A stretch of 22,476 nt of DNA from Bacteroidota bacterium (GTDB lineage Bacteria; Bacteroidota; Rhodothermia; Rhodothermales; UBA10348). The translations under genes and the position numbers were made by a program. Every line of letters begins with the position of its first letter. Position 1 is the first letter of the stretch. A model generated the notes under the pieces. The model saw nothing but the letters and a program-made list of their open reading frames with translations. It was not told the DNA's origin and did not search any database. Below, piece by piece: positions 21,461 through 22,476 of this stretch. The stretch is from assembly GCA_024640835.1 (NCBI GenBank), contig JAHEEH010000002.1:1-22476 (forward strand). The letters run 5' to 3'.

Positions 21461-22180
21461 ATGGTGGGCTTCCGCGTAGCTCTCCAAACGACCACGACGG
21501 TGGACTGGCCGCTTCACCACGAACACGCCTGGGATCTCCCTCCCCGTGACGCTGCGGCCGTGCAGGGTCGGCTGGCAGGACAGCTGGTCGAGAGTCCCCT
21601 CCCGACCTCGATCGACGCCGTCGCCGGTGTGGACGTGAGCGTCTGCTCGGGCCGGGTCCGGGCCGCGATAGTGGTCCTGGCGCCCGACGGCAGCCGGGTC
21701 CTGGATCACGCCGTGTGGGAAGGGGACGTGTGCTACCCGTACGTGCCGGGTCTTCTGAGCTTCCGCGAGATTCCGGCCGTGATTCCCGCGCTGGAACGCC
21801 TTTCGGTCCGGCCGCAGGTCGTCCTCTGCGACGGACACGGCAGGGCGCATCCGAGACGGTTCGGGCTCGCGTGCCACCTGGGACTTCTCCTGGACCTGCC
21901 GTGCTTCGGTGTGGCGAAGACCCGCCTCGTGGGTACTCATGACGGGCCCGGGCGCCTTCGGGGATCCCGGTCTCCACTGCTCGACGGAGACGAGCTCCTC
22001 GGAACGGTCGTGCGGACCAGGACGGGCGTGAAGCCCGTGTTCGTGAGTGTCGGCCACCGGGTCACCCTGGGCGATGCGATCGACCTCACCCTTGCGCTCG
22101 CACCCCGTTACCGGCTCCCGGAGCCGACGCGTCTCGCCCACCACGTGAGCAGGAGCGGTCGTTTGCCCGGCCCGGGGTAG
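21461..22180 (+). CDS. nfi: Endonuclease V (deoxyinosine 3' endonuclease)
   Basis: 239 residues from the ATG at 21461; a GTG at the Val-Asp-Trp of residue 14 is a possible later start, which would bring the length closer to the E. coli protein (about 223). Signature motifs are present: AGVDVSV with Asp58, PYVPGLLSFREIP with Tyr94 in the strand-separating wedge and catalytic Glu103, LCDGHGRAHPRRFGLACHLG with Asp124 and His130, GVAKTRL with Lys153, and YRLPEPTRLAHHVS at the end. The enzyme nicks DNA or RNA one base 3' of inosine during repair of deaminated adenine. It is cytoplasmic and seems to be transcribed alone. Confidence 0.95.
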   Translation: MVGFRVALQTTTTVDWPLHHEHAWDLPPRDAAAVQGRLAGQLVESPLPTSIDAVAGVDVSVCSGRVRAAIVVLAPDGSRVLDHAVWEGDVCYPYVPGLLSFREIPAVIPALERLSVRPQVVLCDGHGRAHPRRFGLACHLGLLLDLPCFGVAKTRLVGTHDGPGRLRGSRSPLLDGDELLGTVVRTRTGVKPVFVSVGHRVTLGDAIDLTLALAPRYRLPEPTRLAHHVSRSGRLPGPG

Positions 22181-22198
22181 GGGAGAACCGCACACATA

Positions 22199-22251
22199 TT
22201 GCACATGTAATCGCCGGACCGTATATCGAACCGAACGAGATCGATATACGG
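22199..22251 (+). promoter_or_regulatory. Promoter-like sequence overlapped by a perfect inverted repeat upstream of the DinB-family gene
   Basis: TTGCAC (22199-22204) and TATATC (22222-22227) are spaced by 17 bases, a good sigma70-type -35/-10 pair in a locally AT-rich pocket. The -10 lies inside the left arm of a perfect 11-bp inverted repeat (CCGTATATCGA at 22219-22229, TCGATATACGG at 22241-22251, 11-base spacer). Arm centres are 22 bases apart, two helical turns, fitting a dimeric repressor operator. The gene starts at 22274. Confidence 0.6.
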
Positions 22252-22273
22252 ATCACCAATCGGACGTTTCACC

Positions 22274-22476
22274 ATGAACTGGAAACCCCTTATCGAAGAA
22301 CAGCTTGCCCAGGCCTACAGGACCACCAACGGGTTGGTGGACCTGGTAGAAGAAGACGACCTGGGCTGGAAGCCGGCGTCCGGATCGAACTGGATGACGG
22401 TCGGACAGCTCCTGGAGCACATTGCCGGCTGCGGCGGACTCACGTTCAAGGGTTTTGCCGACGGGGAGTGGGAGCA
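22274..22476 (+). CDS. DinB-family protein (partial, N-terminus only)
   Basis: 67 residues are present before the window ends. The sequence begins MNWKPLIEEQLAQAYRTTNG and continues with LVDLVEEDDLGWKPASGSNW and MTVGQLLEHIAGC. This is the typical first helices of the DinB/YfiT-like four-helix bundle, with His49 in LLEHI as the first metal ligand. The family includes thiol S-transferases and damage-induced proteins of unknown role. An operator-like inverted repeat lies upstream, so expression is probably regulated. Confidence 0.8.
   Translation, partial: MNWKPLIEEQLAQAYRTTNGLVDLVEEDDLGWKPASGSNWMTVGQLLEHIAGCGGLTFKGFADGEWE

Overview
The window is a high-GC, gene-dense stretch of a Gram-negative bacterial chromosome. 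Signal peptides, outer-membrane barrels, Tat-exported proteins, a secretion-type FlgD-like/T9SS type A domain and a DUF5683-like protein together suggest the FCB group, for example Gemmatimonadota or a high-GC Rhodothermota-like lineage. That placement is an inference; no rRNA or marker gene fixes it. I see no insertion sequence, phage gene or CRISPR array.

Left part (1-11974). A Tat-exported NAD-dependent epimerase-like protein is cut by the window start (minus strand). Next come a secreted formylglycine-generating-enzyme-like protein with an internally inserted sorting-type domain, a small protein with three helix-turn-helix repeats divergent from an exported ADP-ribosylglycohydrolase, and an 885-residue minus-strand protein. 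The last consists of two complete tyrosine phenol-lyase-like halves in one frame. A 903-residue outer-membrane protein follows, with barrel-like regions at both ends and a coiled coil built from exact 63-bp units.

Middle (11975-13901). A tRNA-Val(GAC) with a clear intrinsic terminator, an unrecognised 135-residue protein, and a convergent DUF5683-like membrane protein.

Right-centre (13902-20142). A compact plus-strand operon of seven genes, most of them touching or overlapping. It encodes a membrane-anchored response regulator with a GcvH-like domain, a pentaheme cytochrome c, a Tat-exported four-cluster ferredoxin, an NrfD/HybB-type quinone-interacting membrane protein, a 41-residue membrane peptide, a histidine kinase with two c-type heme motifs in its periplasmic sensor, and a second response regulator with a GcvH-like domain. 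The core resembles the HmcA-B-C-D part of the Hmc complex of sulfate reducers. It looks like a menaquinone/cytochrome electron-transfer module packaged with its own redox-sensing two-component system. In both regulators the GcvH-like domain lacks the lysine that would carry lipoate.

Right end (20111-22476). A lysine 6-dehydrogenase/saccharopine dehydrogenase-family protein (minus), endonuclease V (plus), and the start of a DinB-family gene (plus) preceded by a promoter-like sequence overlapped by a perfect 11-bp inverted repeat.

The two most striking items are the tandem lyase, in which each half has lost what the other keeps, and the heme-sensor/GcvH-receiver/Hmc-like operon.
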